DNA from: Falsochrobactrum ovis
GTDB taxonomy: Bacteria > Pseudomonadota > Alphaproteobacteria > Rhizobiales > Rhizobiaceae
Direction of reading: 5' to 3'
Length of the DNA stretch: 64,000 nucleotides
Assembly: GCF_003259955.1 (NCBI RefSeq)
Contig: NZ_QLMK01000002.1
Span: 289,137-353,136, forward strand
Below, one piece after another: positions 49,515 to 58,848 of the stretch (positions are counted from its first letter, which is position 1; every line of letters begins with the position of its first letter). The translations under genes were made by a program, and so were the position numbers. A model generated the notes under the pieces. It ran no database searches. It saw only the letters and a program-made list of their open reading frames with translations, and had not been told where the DNA came from.

Positions 49515-50747
49515 TTATGCTTTGCGATATGGAGAGTGATCTTTAAGGGCCTCGTGCACCATTTGAGTTTGATTGCGTTCATAGTGGAGGTAATCACTAA
49601 CCGCTTTGCGAAACCCCTCATGTGCAATGTAATGCACGGAGTGGGTGGTTACGGGCAAATAGCCACGAGCCAATTTGTGCTCGCCCTGCGCGCCTGCTTC
49701 GACGACTTGGAGTTTATGCTCAATCGCAAAGTCGATCGCCTGATGATAGCATATTTCAAAATGCAAATAGGGATGATCTTCGATACAGCCCCAATGCCGA
49801 CCGAATAATCTATCCGCACCAATAAAGTTAATGGCACCCGCGATATAGCGTCCATTCCGGCGAGCCATGATGAGCAGGATATCCTCGGCCATTGTCTCGC
49901 CGATCAGGGAGAAAAACTTTCGGTTGAGATAGGGAGTTCCCCATTTGCGACTTCCCGTGTCCATATAGAATTCAAAAAACTGATCCCAGATGGTTTCAGT
50001 GAGATCGCGGCCAGAGAGCCAATCAACTTCAATCCCTTCTGAAAGCGCTGTTTTCCTTTCTTTTTTTAGGGCTTTTCGTTTTCTCGACGAAAGTTCGTTT
50101 AAAAAATCAGAATATTGCAAAAAGCCTTTGTTTATAAAGTGAAATTGTTGGTCTGTCCTGTGAAGAAAACCAGCCTTTTTTAGCGTATCAATTTCTGACT
50201 CCAGGGGGAAAGTTACATGCGCTGATGATATGCCTGTTTGGTCTGTGAGTTGCCGTAAGCCTGCCGCGAGCGCCATTTGCACTGCCTCGGCATCGTAATC
50301 CTGATGATATAAAAGACGAGGGCCGGTGGCTGGCGTAAAGGGGACTGCGGCCTGAAACTTTGGATAATATTGCCCGCCTGCACGTTCAAAAGCGTCAGCC
50401 CAGCCGTGATCGAAAACATATTCGCCTTGGCTGTGTCCTTTCAGATAATTTGGAACTGCGCCTATTAAATTTCCATCTTCGTTTTCAAGGCGCAGATGTC
50501 GCGGGAGCCAGCCAGTTTTGGGTGATACTGAGCCGGATCGTTCTAGAGCGGAGAGAAATTCCTGAGTGATGAATGGATTAAAAGAAGAAGTGCCGCGAGA
50601 CGTACCATGAAGAGAGTTCCATTCCTCATTGGTAAAATCGTCGATACTCTCGACGATGCGAAGCACGAAGTCCTGTTCGCTCTGACTATGGTTGATACCC
50701 ACTGCAATCCCTTTGCCGCTTAATGCATGATTTTGCGGCTTGGACAT
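49515..50747 (-). CDS. DUF482/FemAB-like GNAT-fold acyltransferase
   Basis: The product of about 410 residues matches the DUF482 family, related to peptidoglycan FemAB-type transferases. Motifs are SSFNPFITQEFLSALERSGSV, GWLPRHLRL, SSRKRKALKKERK, GRYIAGAINFIG and the C-terminal RGYLPVTTHSVHYIA. It is cytosolic with no signal peptide. I use ATG 50747 because the longer frame begins with a TTG and would overlap the neighbouring gene. The substrate is unknown. It follows the GDPD gene by seven bases in a - strand operon. Confidence 0.83.
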   Translation of the reverse strand: MSKPQNHALSGKGIAVGINHSQSEQDFVLRIVESIDDFTNEEWNSLHGTSRGTSSFNPFITQEFLSALERSGSVSPKTGWLPRHLRLENEDGNLIGAVPNYLKGHSQGEYVFDHGWADAFERAGGQYYPKFQAAVPFTPATGPRLLYHQDYDAEAVQMALAAGLRQLTDQTGISSAHVTFPLESEIDTLKKAGFLHRTDQQFHFINKGFLQYSDFLNELSSRKRKALKKERKTALSEGIEVDWLSGRDLTETIWDQFFEFYMDTGSRKWGTPYLNRKFFSLIGETMAEDILLIMARRNGRYIAGAINFIGADRLFGRHWGCIEDHPYLHFEICYHQAIDFAIEHKLQVVEAGAQGEHKLARGYLPVTTHSVHYIAHEGFRKAVSDYLHYERNQTQMVHEALKDHSPYRKA

Positions 50748-50754
50748 GTCGCCG

Positions 50755-51480
50755 TCAAGCGGCGAAAGTCCTAGGATCAAATCCTTCAAATGTGATTTGG
50801 TCTACATTCTGATCACTGTGCTTCTTCATTTCCCGGTCTAAGACCGTCCAACTGATGGTGGGCATTTGGAGTTTATTTCGGACAAAACGAATAAACGGGT
50901 TTGGCAAATGATGGACATTGTAGGAAACAAAGGAAATGCCGTGGGCGAGCATAGCGAAATGCGCCTCAAGATCCTGCATCCGTGTACCTTCGGCCGTTAA
51001 ACCAGCGGGGATCCCCTCGGCGTCAGTTCTGAAACGCCGAATAAGACGATGGTCAAAAGACATGATGGCTGCGAGGCCTTTATAGGTTTCGAGCTGAGCT
51101 GCGACAGCAGCGACCAATCCGTCGTCGCGCCCTGCAACCCCTTTCAGCTCGATGACGACCGGGACCCTTCCGGCAACCAGATCTAGCATTTGACGAAGGG
51201 TCGGGATGCGATCCTGAGTTTCGCCAATTGTTAAGGCGGTGGCTTCCGTAACCGTTAGCTCACTGATCTGGCCTTTTCGGTTGGCAAGTCGATCAAGCTC
51301 ATCATCGTGAAATACGACAACGCCGCCATCGCGTGTCAGGTGGACATCACATTCAATAGTAAAGCCCGCTTGTGCGGCGGCCTCAAAGGCTGGAAGTGTG
51401 TTCTCCCAGCATTTGTTGTTAAGATCATGCAAGCCCCGATGGGCAATTGGCTGTGCAGTAAGCCAGTCGATCGACCGCAT
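50755..51480 (-). CDS. glycerophosphodiester phosphodiesterase family protein
   Basis: The 241-residue product has the GDPD catalytic pattern IAHRGLHD near residue 12, ENTLPAFEAAAQAGFTIECDVHLTRDGGVVVFHDD, and VVIELKG for metal and phosphate binding. It has no signal peptide and is probably cytosolic. The ATG at 51480 sits one base after the upstream RidA stop, so the two are likely coupled. The substrate, glycerophosphodiester or a related lipid headgroup, is inferred. Confidence 0.88.
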   Translation of the reverse strand: MRSIDWLTAQPIAHRGLHDLNNKCWENTLPAFEAAAQAGFTIECDVHLTRDGGVVVFHDDELDRLANRKGQISELTVTEATALTIGETQDRIPTLRQMLDLVAGRVPVVIELKGVAGRDDGLVAAVAAQLETYKGLAAIMSFDHRLIRRFRTDAEGIPAGLTAEGTRMQDLEAHFAMLAHGISFVSYNVHHLPNPFIRFVRNKLQMPTISWTVLDREMKKHSDQNVDQITFEGFDPRTFAA

Positions 51481-51481
51481 A

Positions 51482-51946
51482 TTATGCAACCTCAATAATC
51501 GCTTCGACTTCCACGGAAGCATTCAGCGGGAGGCTAGCAACACCCACTGCCGAGCGGGCATGTTTGCCACTTTCTCCCAATATATCAACTAAAATGTCCG
51601 AAGCTCCATTGGCCACAAGATGTTGTTCAATAAAATTGGCTGTGGAGGATACAAATACTGTGATTTTTATAATGCGTTTGATTTTATTGAGGTCGCCTAA
51701 CGCAGCTTTGGCTTGTGCAAGCACGTTAATTGCGCAGGCGCGTGCTGCGGCTTGACCATCCGCAACTGAGAGTTTGTCGCCAATCTGGCCGGAACTAAGT
51801 AACTTACCGTCTACAAGCGGTAACTGGCCCGATGTTAGCAGTAACGTGCCGCTTTGGGCATAAGGGAGGTAATTTGCAGCCGGTGCAGCCGCTTCCGGCA
51901 AAGATATACCCAGTCTTTCAAGGCGGTTTTCGATCGTATCTGTCAT
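51482..51946 (-). CDS. RidA family protein (YjgF/UK114-like)
   Basis: The 154-residue product belongs to the RidA superfamily of 2-aminoacrylate/imine deaminases, in the longer subfamily of about 150 residues. Features are MTDTIENRLERLGISLPEAAAPAANY, LLTSGQLP, AINVLAQAKAALGDLNKIKRIIK and ARSAVGVASLPLNASVEVEAI. The key Arg is present in ARSAVGV. It heads the three-gene - strand cluster with the GDPD and acyltransferase genes. Whether it acts on imines or another substrate is unknown. Confidence 0.88.
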   Translation of the reverse strand: MTDTIENRLERLGISLPEAAAPAANYLPYAQSGTLLLTSGQLPLVDGKLLSSGQIGDKLSVADGQAAARACAINVLAQAKAALGDLNKIKRIIKITVFVSSTANFIEQHLVANGASDILVDILGESGKHARSAVGVASLPLNASVEVEAIIEVA

Positions 51947-52086
51947 ATCGTTAATCCTTGTTTGTAAATGGGTTTTAGCTTGGCCTTAGACAGAATCGCT
52001 AAAGCATAGGTGGATGGTGCGTTTTTTGCCTCGCTTCCGCCACGAGTTTTTTTATCATGCAGCTCTTCAGATCGGGAGATTCATAT

Positions 52087-52920
52087 ATGCTTTTTCTAAG
52101 AATGGCGCTTGTGTCGAGCGGAGTTGCATTTTGCATATGCGGCACTGCGATCAAATCAGCAGCCGCATCGGTGACACTTGTTCCTCATCGTGCTGTTTAC
52201 GACTTGAGTCTCGATCGTGCCGATGAAAAATCGGGTATTGCTGGCCTGACCGGTCGAATGGTTTACGAGTTTAACGGCTCTGATTGCGAGGGATACACGA
52301 CGAATTTTCGTTTTGTGACCCGGATCGATATGGATGAGCAGCCACAACGGATCACCGATCAACAGACGACGACTTTCGAAAGTGACGATGGAAAAGAGTT
52401 TCGGTTCGTTAATAAGACTTTTGTCGATAAAGAGCTCATCAAGGAAGTTCGCGGCGATGCCAAGCTGACCGGAGATAAAACGGTTGTGGAATTATCTAAG
52501 CCGAAAAACAACCGGACTGATCTAAGCCTGACGCAATTTCCGACAACACATATGGAAGAACTGATCGAGAAGGCAAAGGCGGGCGAAAAATTCTACCAGA
52601 CGACTTTGTTTGACGGATCAGAGGATGCGGATCGGGTCGTGGCGACGACTGTGGTAATAGGGCACGCACAGGACACCAAAGACGCAAAACAATTGTTAGG
52701 CGAGTTTAGTAAAGACAAGGTCTGGCCAGTGACGATTGCGTATTTTGACGATAAAGAGAAACAGGACAGCCTGCCGATCTATCGGATCAATTTCAAGCTA
52801 CACCCGAATGGAATTACGCGTGATCTGACGATGGATTATGGTGATTTTTCTATGCGCGGAAAACTTGTAGGTCTTGATGTTTTTGAACGTAAGTTCGATG
52901 GATTAAATTGTAGTAAGTAA
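52087..52920 (+). CDS. eipB: EipB-like periplasmic envelope integrity protein (DUF1849)
   Basis: EipB is a periplasmic beta-spiral protein needed for envelope integrity in Brucella. The 277-residue product starts MLFLRMALVSSGVAFCICG with a signal peptide, followed by LVPHRAVYDLSLDRADEKSGIAGLTGRMVYEF, the DUF1849 hallmark. Cys67 (GSDCEGY) and Cys275 (LNCSK) fit the disulphide described for the family. GGGAG precedes the ATG at 52087; an in-frame ATG at 52057 and another at 52102 are alternatives. A terminator follows. Confidence 0.88.
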   Translation: MLFLRMALVSSGVAFCICGTAIKSAAASVTLVPHRAVYDLSLDRADEKSGIAGLTGRMVYEFNGSDCEGYTTNFRFVTRIDMDEQPQRITDQQTTTFESDDGKEFRFVNKTFVDKELIKEVRGDAKLTGDKTVVELSKPKNNRTDLSLTQFPTTHMEELIEKAKAGEKFYQTTLFDGSEDADRVVATTVVIGHAQDTKDAKQLLGEFSKDKVWPVTIAYFDDKEKQDSLPIYRINFKLHPNGITRDLTMDYGDFSMRGKLVGLDVFERKFDGLNCSK

Positions 52921-52963
52921 TGAATATCAATATTCGATAATAGTCAGTGCAAATTATGTAAAT

Positions 52964-52999
52964 AAAATGGCGGTTTCCGAAAGATAATCCGCCATTTTA
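52964..52999 (+). terminator. bidirectional terminator between eipB and the calpain-like gene
   Basis: AAAATGGCGG (52964-52973) pairs with CCGCCATTTT (52989-52998). A-run and T-run ends make it work on both strands, serving eipB on + and the calpain-like gene on -. Confidence 0.85.
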
Positions 53000-53066
53000 T
53001 ATATTTCATTGCTAATTAATTTGTATAGTTTTGTTTTTATTATAATTTAAGCTCGCAACTTTGATG

Positions 53067-54485
53067 TTAAACATGCTGGTTAATGCTAAAGCTGGCAGTG
53101 GGAAAGAATAGTTCTGGGTTGGATGAGACTGTATATTTGCCTATTCCAAACTGTCCGGGCTGTCCCTGCCACGTCCAATTTCCATTTTCATCTACCGGTG
53201 CAGAATAATCCCAACGATCGCCAGTTTCTTTGATGATCTGAAATTTTGCTGTGTCATAAGCTTTGCCCAATCCCTTCACTGTCGGATACTCGTGGCGAGA
53301 TTGATAGTATCCCTGCGTGTACGCTTCGGTTACGCGGGTCAAATTTTGTATATTTACCCCACCATATAGCCCGTTAAAGACTTCTTTCGTCGAGCCAGGG
53401 ATATCTAAAAAACGGATGTAACAATCTTTATTTGGTAGTAATTCATATGGCATCCAAAAAGATTTTTGTTTAAATTTTTTGAGCTGAAATAAATCTTTTT
53501 GAATAATTGGAGGGACATTGTCCCAATCCGAGCTCCCTGGGCAATAAGGACCTTTATAAGTGATTATGTTCCAAGGATTGTGTAATCGAATAAACTTAGT
53601 GTCATTATATTCGCAATAATATAGAATGGCATAGGCGTGTTTATTTACAAGATATCTTGAATTAAAATTAGCAAATAACGCAACTTTATTTTTATTCGCC
53701 ATATCCTTTAAGCTAGCAACACAAAACGCAGCATCATTGTCATCCTGAAGCCAGTGAAAAGTGTTTTCAAAAACAGTGTAAGTACAGTAGTTTTCGTTTA
53801 ATTTGTGGTAACCTTGGCAGACTTTAGCGATTGCTTTTTCGTAAAGATAATACCAGAAAATTCCGTCATCCATTGATACATAAAAAGCTGTTTCAATTAA
53901 ATCGTCTATTACTACATAATAATATTTTTCATTCGCAAAAAATCTTACGGAGTATACACCAGTTCCATTGTACGCTGGCGGATAGATGCTTGTGAATTGA
54001 ATGTTATGCGTGTCTATGCTTTCGCAAGTGCCGCCCGTCATGGATACGAATGAGTAGTCTCCTAGTGAAGCCTGATACATGTCCGTAATTTTCGGAGACT
54101 GATTATACATATTGCCATTGGGTACAAAATCTCCAACTCTTCTGTGGGAGGTTACGTCATCGGTAATTTTAGGGGTGTTCCAGATATCCGGTGGGAATGT
54201 GTCATCGATTAAGTAAGCTTGTTGTTTACCTAAGAAGCCGACAATAAAAGGGGCAGGGTCAGTTTGGTATACAGTGACGCCGTTGATTTTAGTTGGATTG
54301 AATTGGTTCAGTTTATCTTGAATTAAAGAAAGGTTTATCGATTTTCGATATCTACTGTTTATGTGCTGAATGAGGGGGAGGTAAGCTTGTGCGCCTTGGC
54401 CGGTTTTTTCTCGGTCTGGTGATGCTGGCCAAGTTACGATGTTCCACTTATCAATGGGTATGTCGTTATAATAAATTGTTGGCAT
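53067..54485 (-). CDS. calpain-like (peptidase C2) protein lacking the catalytic cysteine
   Basis: The 472-residue product has the core of a calpain protease. ASLGDYSFVSM (residues 139-149) aligns with the calpain LGDCWFL active-site motif, but Tyr144 (codon TAC) replaces Cys. YNGTGVYSVRFF (172-183), VVIDDLIET (191-199) and IFWYYLYEKAIAKVCQGY (209-226) match calpain signatures. NKHAYAIL (281-288) holds catalytic His283 and LHNPWN (301-306) Asn303. The N-terminal 130 and C-terminal 105 residues are unrecognised. There is no signal peptide. CGGAG precedes the ATG at 54485, so an upstream in-frame extension is rejected. The gene is strikingly AT-rich and isolated between eipB and rpsB. It could be a pseudoenzyme, a recently inactivated protease or a toxin/effector remnant; the family call rests on my reading of motifs. 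Confidence 0.75.
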   Translation of the reverse strand: MPTIYYNDIPIDKWNIVTWPASPDREKTGQGAQAYLPLIQHINSRYRKSINLSLIQDKLNQFNPTKINGVTVYQTDPAPFIVGFLGKQQAYLIDDTFPPDIWNTPKITDDVTSHRRVGDFVPNGNMYNQSPKITDMYQASLGDYSFVSMTGGTCESIDTHNIQFTSIYPPAYNGTGVYSVRFFANEKYYYVVIDDLIETAFYVSMDDGIFWYYLYEKAIAKVCQGYHKLNENYCTYTVFENTFHWLQDDNDAAFCVASLKDMANKNKVALFANFNSRYLVNKHAYAILYYCEYNDTKFIRLHNPWNIITYKGPYCPGSSDWDNVPPIIQKDLFQLKKFKQKSFWMPYELLPNKDCYIRFLDIPGSTKEVFNGLYGGVNIQNLTRVTEAYTQGYYQSRHEYPTVKGLGKAYDTAKFQIIKETGDRWDYSAPVDENGNWTWQGQPGQFGIGKYTVSSNPELFFPTASFSINQHV

Positions 54486-54489
54486 AATG

Positions 54490-54510
54490 ATCTCCGCTCG
54501 TTCGGGAGAT
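54490..54510 (-). promoter_or_regulatory. hairpin sequestering the calpain-like gene's ribosome-binding site
   Basis: On - ATCTCC (54510-54505) pairs with GGAGAT (54495-54490), which is the Shine-Dalgarno sequence lying five bases before the ATG. Six pairs enclose a nine-base loop. If it folds, translation would be limited or conditional. The stem is short, so the effect is an inference. Confidence 0.45.
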
Positions 54511-54734
54511 TTAGAATATATAGCTGAAAATTCTCGAACACTGTCCGTTCGTTCAGGGCACGCCACTTCGCGCATATATCGACATTTGCGCTTGAGTTTT
54601 TAAAATGGATGTAATATCAGCTCGACTATTCCACACACGGGATTGGGCTTTGGTCGGGAGAAATCCGATTTCAGCCTCCGGTGGCGAGTGATCGCCTCAG
54701 TCCGTGGAGGTTAAACCGGAAAAGGAAAATTAAG

Positions 54735-55529
54735 ATGGCATTGCCTGAATTCAGCATGCGTCAGCTGTTGGAAGCTGGTGTTCACTTTGGTCACCAGACC
54801 CACCGTTGGAACCCAAAAATGGCGCCTTACATTTACGGCGCTCGCAACAATATCCACATTATGGATCTGTCGCAGTCGGTTCCGCTTCTTCATAATGCGT
54901 TGAAGGTCGTTTCTGATACGGTTGCTCGTGGTGGTCGTGTTCTGTTCGTCGGTACAAAGCGACAGGCTTCAGACATTATCGCTGATGCAGCCACCCGTTC
55001 GGCCCAGTATTACGTCAATGCACGCTGGCTTGGCGGTATGATGACGAACTGGAAGACGATTTCAAACTCCATTCAGCGTCTGCGTAAGCTTGATGATCTT
55101 CTTGCTGGTGAAGCGCAAGGGTTCACCAAGAAGGAACGTCTTAATCTTGAGCGCGAGCGTGAAAAACTTGATCGTGCTCTGGGTGGTATCAAGGATATGG
55201 GATCGATTCCTGATTTGATGTTCATCATTGATACCAATAAAGAGTCGATTGCTATTCAGGAAGCCAAGCGTCTTGGTATTCCGGTCGTTGCAGTGGTTGA
55301 TTCTAACTGTGATCCAGACCAGATCGACTATCCAATTCCAGGCAATGACGACGCAGCGCGTGCAATCGCTCTTTATTGCGATCTCGTGGCCCGTGCAGCA
55401 ATCGACGGCATTGCTCGTCAGCAGGGCGCGCTGGGTATTGATATTGGCGCTCAGGCTGAAGTTCCGGTCGAGCCAGCTTTGGAAACTCCGGCTGAGCCAA
55501 ACTTGGAAACTCCCGCAGAAGGCGCATAA
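54735..55529 (+). CDS. rpsB: 30S ribosomal protein S2
   Basis: S2 is a late-binding protein of the 30S platform and needs S1 interaction. The 264-residue product starts [29 protein letters not shown] and has the [19 protein letters not shown] signature. The C-terminus carries a repeated [13 protein letters not shown]-type acidic tail. AAAGGAAAA precedes the ATG. Regulatory sequence probably lies in 54486-54734, and structured RNA separates it from tsf. Confidence 0.98.
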   Translation: MALPEFSMRQLLEAGVHFGHQTHRWNPKMAPYIYGARNNIHIMDLSQSVPLLHNALKVVSDTVARGGRVLFVGTKRQASDIIADAATRSAQYYVNARWLGGMMTNWKTISNSIQRLRKLDDLLAGEAQGFTKKERLNLEREREKLDRALGGIKDMGSIPDLMFIIDTNKESIAIQEAKRLGIPVVAVVDSNCDPDQIDYPIPGNDDAARAIALYCDLVARAAIDGIARQQGALGIDIGAQAEVPVEPALETPAEPNLETPAEGA

Positions 55530-55546
55530 TAAGCGCTTATGAATTC

Positions 55547-55627
55547 ATCCATCCGTTAAGGCGGATGGATAGTTTCGTTCCGGCGCATGTTGTGCCGGCT
55601 AAAGTTGGCACACCCATTCGGTGTGCC
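55547..55627 (+). promoter_or_regulatory. three tandem hairpins between rpsB and tsf
   Basis: Three stems lie in a row: ATCCATCCG/CGGATGGAT (55547-55570), CCGGC/GCCGG (55580-55598) and GGCACACC/GGTGTGCC (55607-55627). The last is followed by TTCGCTTTCG rather than a pure T-run. E. coli also has a partial terminator between these genes, so attenuation of tsf relative to rpsB is plausible. Confidence 0.6.
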
Positions 55628-55651
55628 TTCGCTTTCGTGAAAGGCGACACT

Positions 55652-56569
55652 ATGAGCATTTCCGCATCACAGGTTAAAGAACTCCGCGACCTCACCGGCG
55701 CAGGCATGATGGACTGCAAAGCAGCCTTGGCTGAAACCAATGGTGACATTGAGGCAGCAGTGGATTGGTTGCGCGCTAAGGGCATGTCTAAAGCTGACAA
55801 AAAAGCTGGCCGCACCGCTGCTGAAGGTCTTGTTGGCGTCGTTTCCAAGGGCAACAAAGCTGTTGTCGTTGAAGTTAACTCGGAAACCGACTTCGTTGCA
55901 CGTAATGACGCGTTCCAGGATCTGGTTCGTAAAATTGCTGATGCAGCATTGTCGACCGATGGTTCTACTGAAGCTGTTGCTGAAGCAGATGTGGACGGAA
56001 AGTCGGTTACGCAGGCAACAAAAGATGCAGTCGCTACGATTGGTGAAAATATCGCTTTCCGTCGCTCGGCTGCGTTGGAAGTTGAGCAGGGCGTTGTTGC
56101 GACCTATGTTCATAATGGTGTAGCCGATGGACTTGGAAAGCTCGGCGTTCTGGTGGCAATTGAAACCACCGGCGATGTTGAAGCTGCAACCGCATTTGGT
56201 CGTCAGGTTGCTATGCATGTTGCTGCTATCAATCCGCTGGCTTTGACCAATGAGGATGTCGATCCGGCGGCAGTAGAGCGCGAAAAGGCAATCTTTATCG
56301 AGCAGGCGCGTGAGTCGGGTAAGCCAGACAATATCATCGAGAAGATGGTTGAAGGCCGTATGCGCAAATTCTACGAGGAAGTTGTTCTTCTTTCGCAGGA
56401 TTTCGTCATCAATCCTGATCTGAAGGTGGAAGCTGCGCTTAAGGAAGCGGAAAAGGCGATTGGCGCACCAGCTAAGATCACTGGTTTTGTGCGTATCGCT
56501 CTTGGCGAAGGTATTGAGAAAGAAGAAACCGATTTTGCTGCTGAAGTCGCGGCTGCAGTGAAGAGCTGA
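55652..56569 (+). CDS. tsf: elongation factor Ts
   Basis: EF-Ts recycles EF-Tu-GDP. The 305-residue product starts [26 protein letters not shown], a UBA-like domain with the TDFVARND motif, and ends with dimerisation and core domains. AAAGGCGAC precedes the ATG; the longer in-frame start lies within the hairpin region. It is followed by a hairpin, then pyrH. Confidence 0.98.
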   Translation: MSISASQVKELRDLTGAGMMDCKAALAETNGDIEAAVDWLRAKGMSKADKKAGRTAAEGLVGVVSKGNKAVVVEVNSETDFVARNDAFQDLVRKIADAALSTDGSTEAVAEADVDGKSVTQATKDAVATIGENIAFRRSAALEVEQGVVATYVHNGVADGLGKLGVLVAIETTGDVEAATAFGRQVAMHVAAINPLALTNEDVDPAAVEREKAIFIEQARESGKPDNIIEKMVEGRMRKFYEEVVLLSQDFVINPDLKVEAALKEAEKAIGAPAKITGFVRIALGEGIEKEETDFAAEVAAAVKS

Positions 56570-56602
56570 TGACTTTAACCTAAAAAGGTTTTTGATTATG
56601 AG

Positions 56603-56628
56603 GGGCATCGCGTGACAACGCGGTGCCC
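56603..56628 (+). promoter_or_regulatory. hairpin between tsf and pyrH
   Basis: GGGCATCGCG (56603-56612) pairs with CGCGGTGCCC (56619-56628) around TGACAA, with one U-G pair in + strand RNA. There is no T-run. It resembles the hairpins in the ribosomal operon gaps. Confidence 0.5.
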
Positions 56629-56682
56629 TTCGTGTATCGGAACCCAAACAGTTCAGTTAGCCATTTTCGCGGAGAGCAGCTC

Positions 56683-57405
56683 ATGTCCGTCAATCCAGCC
56701 TATAAGCGTGTCCTTTTGAAAGCCTCAGGCGAGGCGTTAATGGGGAAGCAGGGTTTTGGCATTGACGTTTCGGTCGCTGATCGTATTGCGAGTGATATCA
56801 AGCAGGCGCGCGAACTCGGAGTTGAAGTTGGCGTCGTCATCGGTGGCGGAAATATTTTCCGAGGTGTTGCGGTAGCCTCTAAAGGTGGGGATCGGGTGAC
56901 CGGTGACCATATGGGGATGCTTGCGACGGTGATTAACTCTCTTGCTTTGCGTACGTCTTTGCATCGCGTGGGCGTTGAGGCAGTTGTTCTTTCGGCGATT
57001 GCCATGCCAGAAATTTGCGAAAGTTTTTCCCAGCGCAAAGCGACTGCTTATATGAACGAAGGCAAAGTTGTCATATTCGCTGGCGGAACGGGCAATCCAT
57101 TTTTTACGACCGACTCGGCAGCAGCGCTGCGCGCAGCAGAAATCGGTGCGGATGCGCTTCTCAAGGGCACGCAAGTGGACGGAATTTATTCAGCTGATCC
57201 AAAGAAAAACCCGGATGCGACACGCTTTGACCGCTTGACGCACAAGGAAGTTCTTGACCGTGGATTGGCAGTCATGGATACAGCCGCAGTTGCCCTTGCG
57301 CGTGAGAATGACATTCCGATAATAGTTTATTCTATCCATGAAAACGGCGGTTTGGCCGAAATTCTGCAAGGCAGGGGACGCTGTACGATCGTCACAGATG
57401 ATTGA
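56683..57405 (+). CDS. pyrH: uridylate kinase
   Basis: PyrH phosphorylates UMP to UDP. The 240-residue product starts MSVNPAYKRVLLKASGEALMG and has the amino-acid kinase fold motifs VVIGGGNIFRG, FAGGTGNPFFTTDSAAALRA and QVDGIYSADPKKNP. GGAGAG precedes the ATG. It is part of the tsf-pyrH-frr-uppS cluster. Confidence 0.97.
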   Translation: MSVNPAYKRVLLKASGEALMGKQGFGIDVSVADRIASDIKQARELGVEVGVVIGGGNIFRGVAVASKGGDRVTGDHMGMLATVINSLALRTSLHRVGVEAVVLSAIAMPEICESFSQRKATAYMNEGKVVIFAGGTGNPFFTTDSAAALRAAEIGADALLKGTQVDGIYSADPKKNPDATRFDRLTHKEVLDRGLAVMDTAAVALARENDIPIIVYSIHENGGLAEILQGRGRCTIVTDD

Positions 57406-57450
57406 TCGCCAAACCGATCGTTGCCTTGTCGCATCTGAAGGAGAACATGC

Positions 57451-58011
57451 ATGAGCGATGTTTTTGATATTAATGATCTGAAGCGACGCATGGAGGGCGC
57501 AGTGAATGCGCTTAAACATGATCTGGGTGGATTGCGGACTGGTCGCGCATCTGCCAGCCTGCTCGAACCGATCGTAATTGAGGCCTATGGCTCCACGATG
57601 CCGATCAATCAGGTCGCAAATATCAGCGTTCCGGAAGCAAGGATGCTTTCGGTGTCCGTTTGGGATAAAACCATGGTTGGAGCCGTTGAGCGTGCTATTC
57701 GCGATTCGGGTCTTGGGTTAAACCCGATTACTGATGGTACAACTTTGCGCATTCCACTGCCGGAACTCAATGAACAGCGCCGCAAGGAACTGGTCAAGAT
57801 TGCCCATCAATATGCAGAGCAAGGTCGCATTGCCGTGCGTCATGTTCGCCGCGACGGTATGGACCAGCTGAAAAAGCTGGAGAAAGACAGCGAAATTAGT
57901 CAGGATGAAGGCCGCGTGCTTGCAGAACGAGTACAGAAGCTGACAGACGATACTATTGCCGAAATGGATAAAATCGTTGCGGTGAAAGAGGGCGAGATTA
58001 TGCAGGTATAG
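57451..58011 (+). CDS. frr: ribosome recycling factor
   Basis: RRF splits post-termination ribosomes with EF-G. The 186-residue product has the helical-bundle motif [16 protein letters not shown] near residues 25-40 and the C-terminal [31 protein letters not shown] precedes the ATG. uppS follows after 29 bases. Confidence 0.98.
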   Translation: MSDVFDINDLKRRMEGAVNALKHDLGGLRTGRASASLLEPIVIEAYGSTMPINQVANISVPEARMLSVSVWDKTMVGAVERAIRDSGLGLNPITDGTTLRIPLPELNEQRRKELVKIAHQYAEQGRIAVRHVRRDGMDQLKKLEKDSEISQDEGRVLAERVQKLTDDTIAEMDKIVAVKEGEIMQV

Positions 58012-58040
58012 CCTGCAGATCTTGGGAAGGGAGCGCCGCC

Positions 58041-58808
58041 ATGTCAGATCCGCGCCACATAGCCATCATTATGGATGGTAACGGCCGTTGGGCGAAGGCA
58101 AGGGGCTTACCACGTAGCGCCGGCCATCGTGCCGGCGTCGATGCTTTGCGCAAAGTTGTATCTGCTGCCAGCCAACGTGGTTTGGGATTTCTCACGCTGT
58201 TTGCATTTTCTTCCGAAAACTGGTCGCGTCCCAGTGGCGAGGTCGGCGAACTTATGGGGCTGCTGAAACATTTTGTGCGGCGTGACCTAGCGGATCTTCA
58301 TCGACACAATGTTCGCGTTCGAATCATTGGGGAACGTGATGGACTTGAAAAAGACATACGTGCACTCTTGGTTGAGGCAGAGACGCTGACGCGTAATAAT
58401 GATGGCCTTAATCTTATCATTGCGTTCAATTATGGTGCGCGAGATGAACTGGTGCGGGCGATGCAAAGAATTGGCCGCGATATTGCTGCCGGTTTGCTCA
58501 GCCCGACGTCGATTTCAGCTGAACTGATATCAGCTAATCTGGATACTGCGGGTATCCCAGATCCGGATTTGATCATCCGTACAAGTGGTGAAATTCGCCT
58601 GTCGAATTTTCTGTTGTGGCAGGCCGCCTATGCGGAGTTTCTCTTTTTATCCTGCTATTGGCCGGATTTTACAGAAGCGGAGCTCGATAGTGCTTACAAG
58701 GTTTTTAGCGCGCGTGAGCGGCGCTATGGTGGAGTTGATACCGAGGCAAGAGCGGAGAAGCGCGAGGCTTCTATAGCACTTTCTTCGGTTAAAGGGGTCG
58801 CAGGATGA
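58041..58808 (+). CDS. uppS: isoprenyl (undecaprenyl) diphosphate synthase
   Basis: UppS makes undecaprenyl diphosphate, the lipid carrier for cell-wall sugars. The 255-residue product has the [21 protein letters not shown] motif with the essential Asp12, [11 protein letters not shown], and [21 protein letters not shown] for Mg and substrate binding. A GGGAAGGGAG stretch precedes the ATG. Confidence 0.96.
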   Translation: MSDPRHIAIIMDGNGRWAKARGLPRSAGHRAGVDALRKVVSAASQRGLGFLTLFAFSSENWSRPSGEVGELMGLLKHFVRRDLADLHRHNVRVRIIGERDGLEKDIRALLVEAETLTRNNDGLNLIIAFNYGARDELVRAMQRIGRDIAAGLLSPTSISAELISANLDTAGIPDPDLIIRTSGEIRLSNFLLWQAAYAEFLFLSCYWPDFTEAELDSAYKVFSARERRYGGVDTEARAEKREASIALSSVKGVAG

Positions 58809-58848
58809 ATGATCACAATTGGGCTCCTGCAAAAGTTATTCATTCATG

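Noticed and set aside
54486-54575. N-terminal extension of the calpain-like protein by 30 residues
   Set aside because: The extension starts without a ribosome-binding site. The ATG at 54485 has a clear GGAG site.
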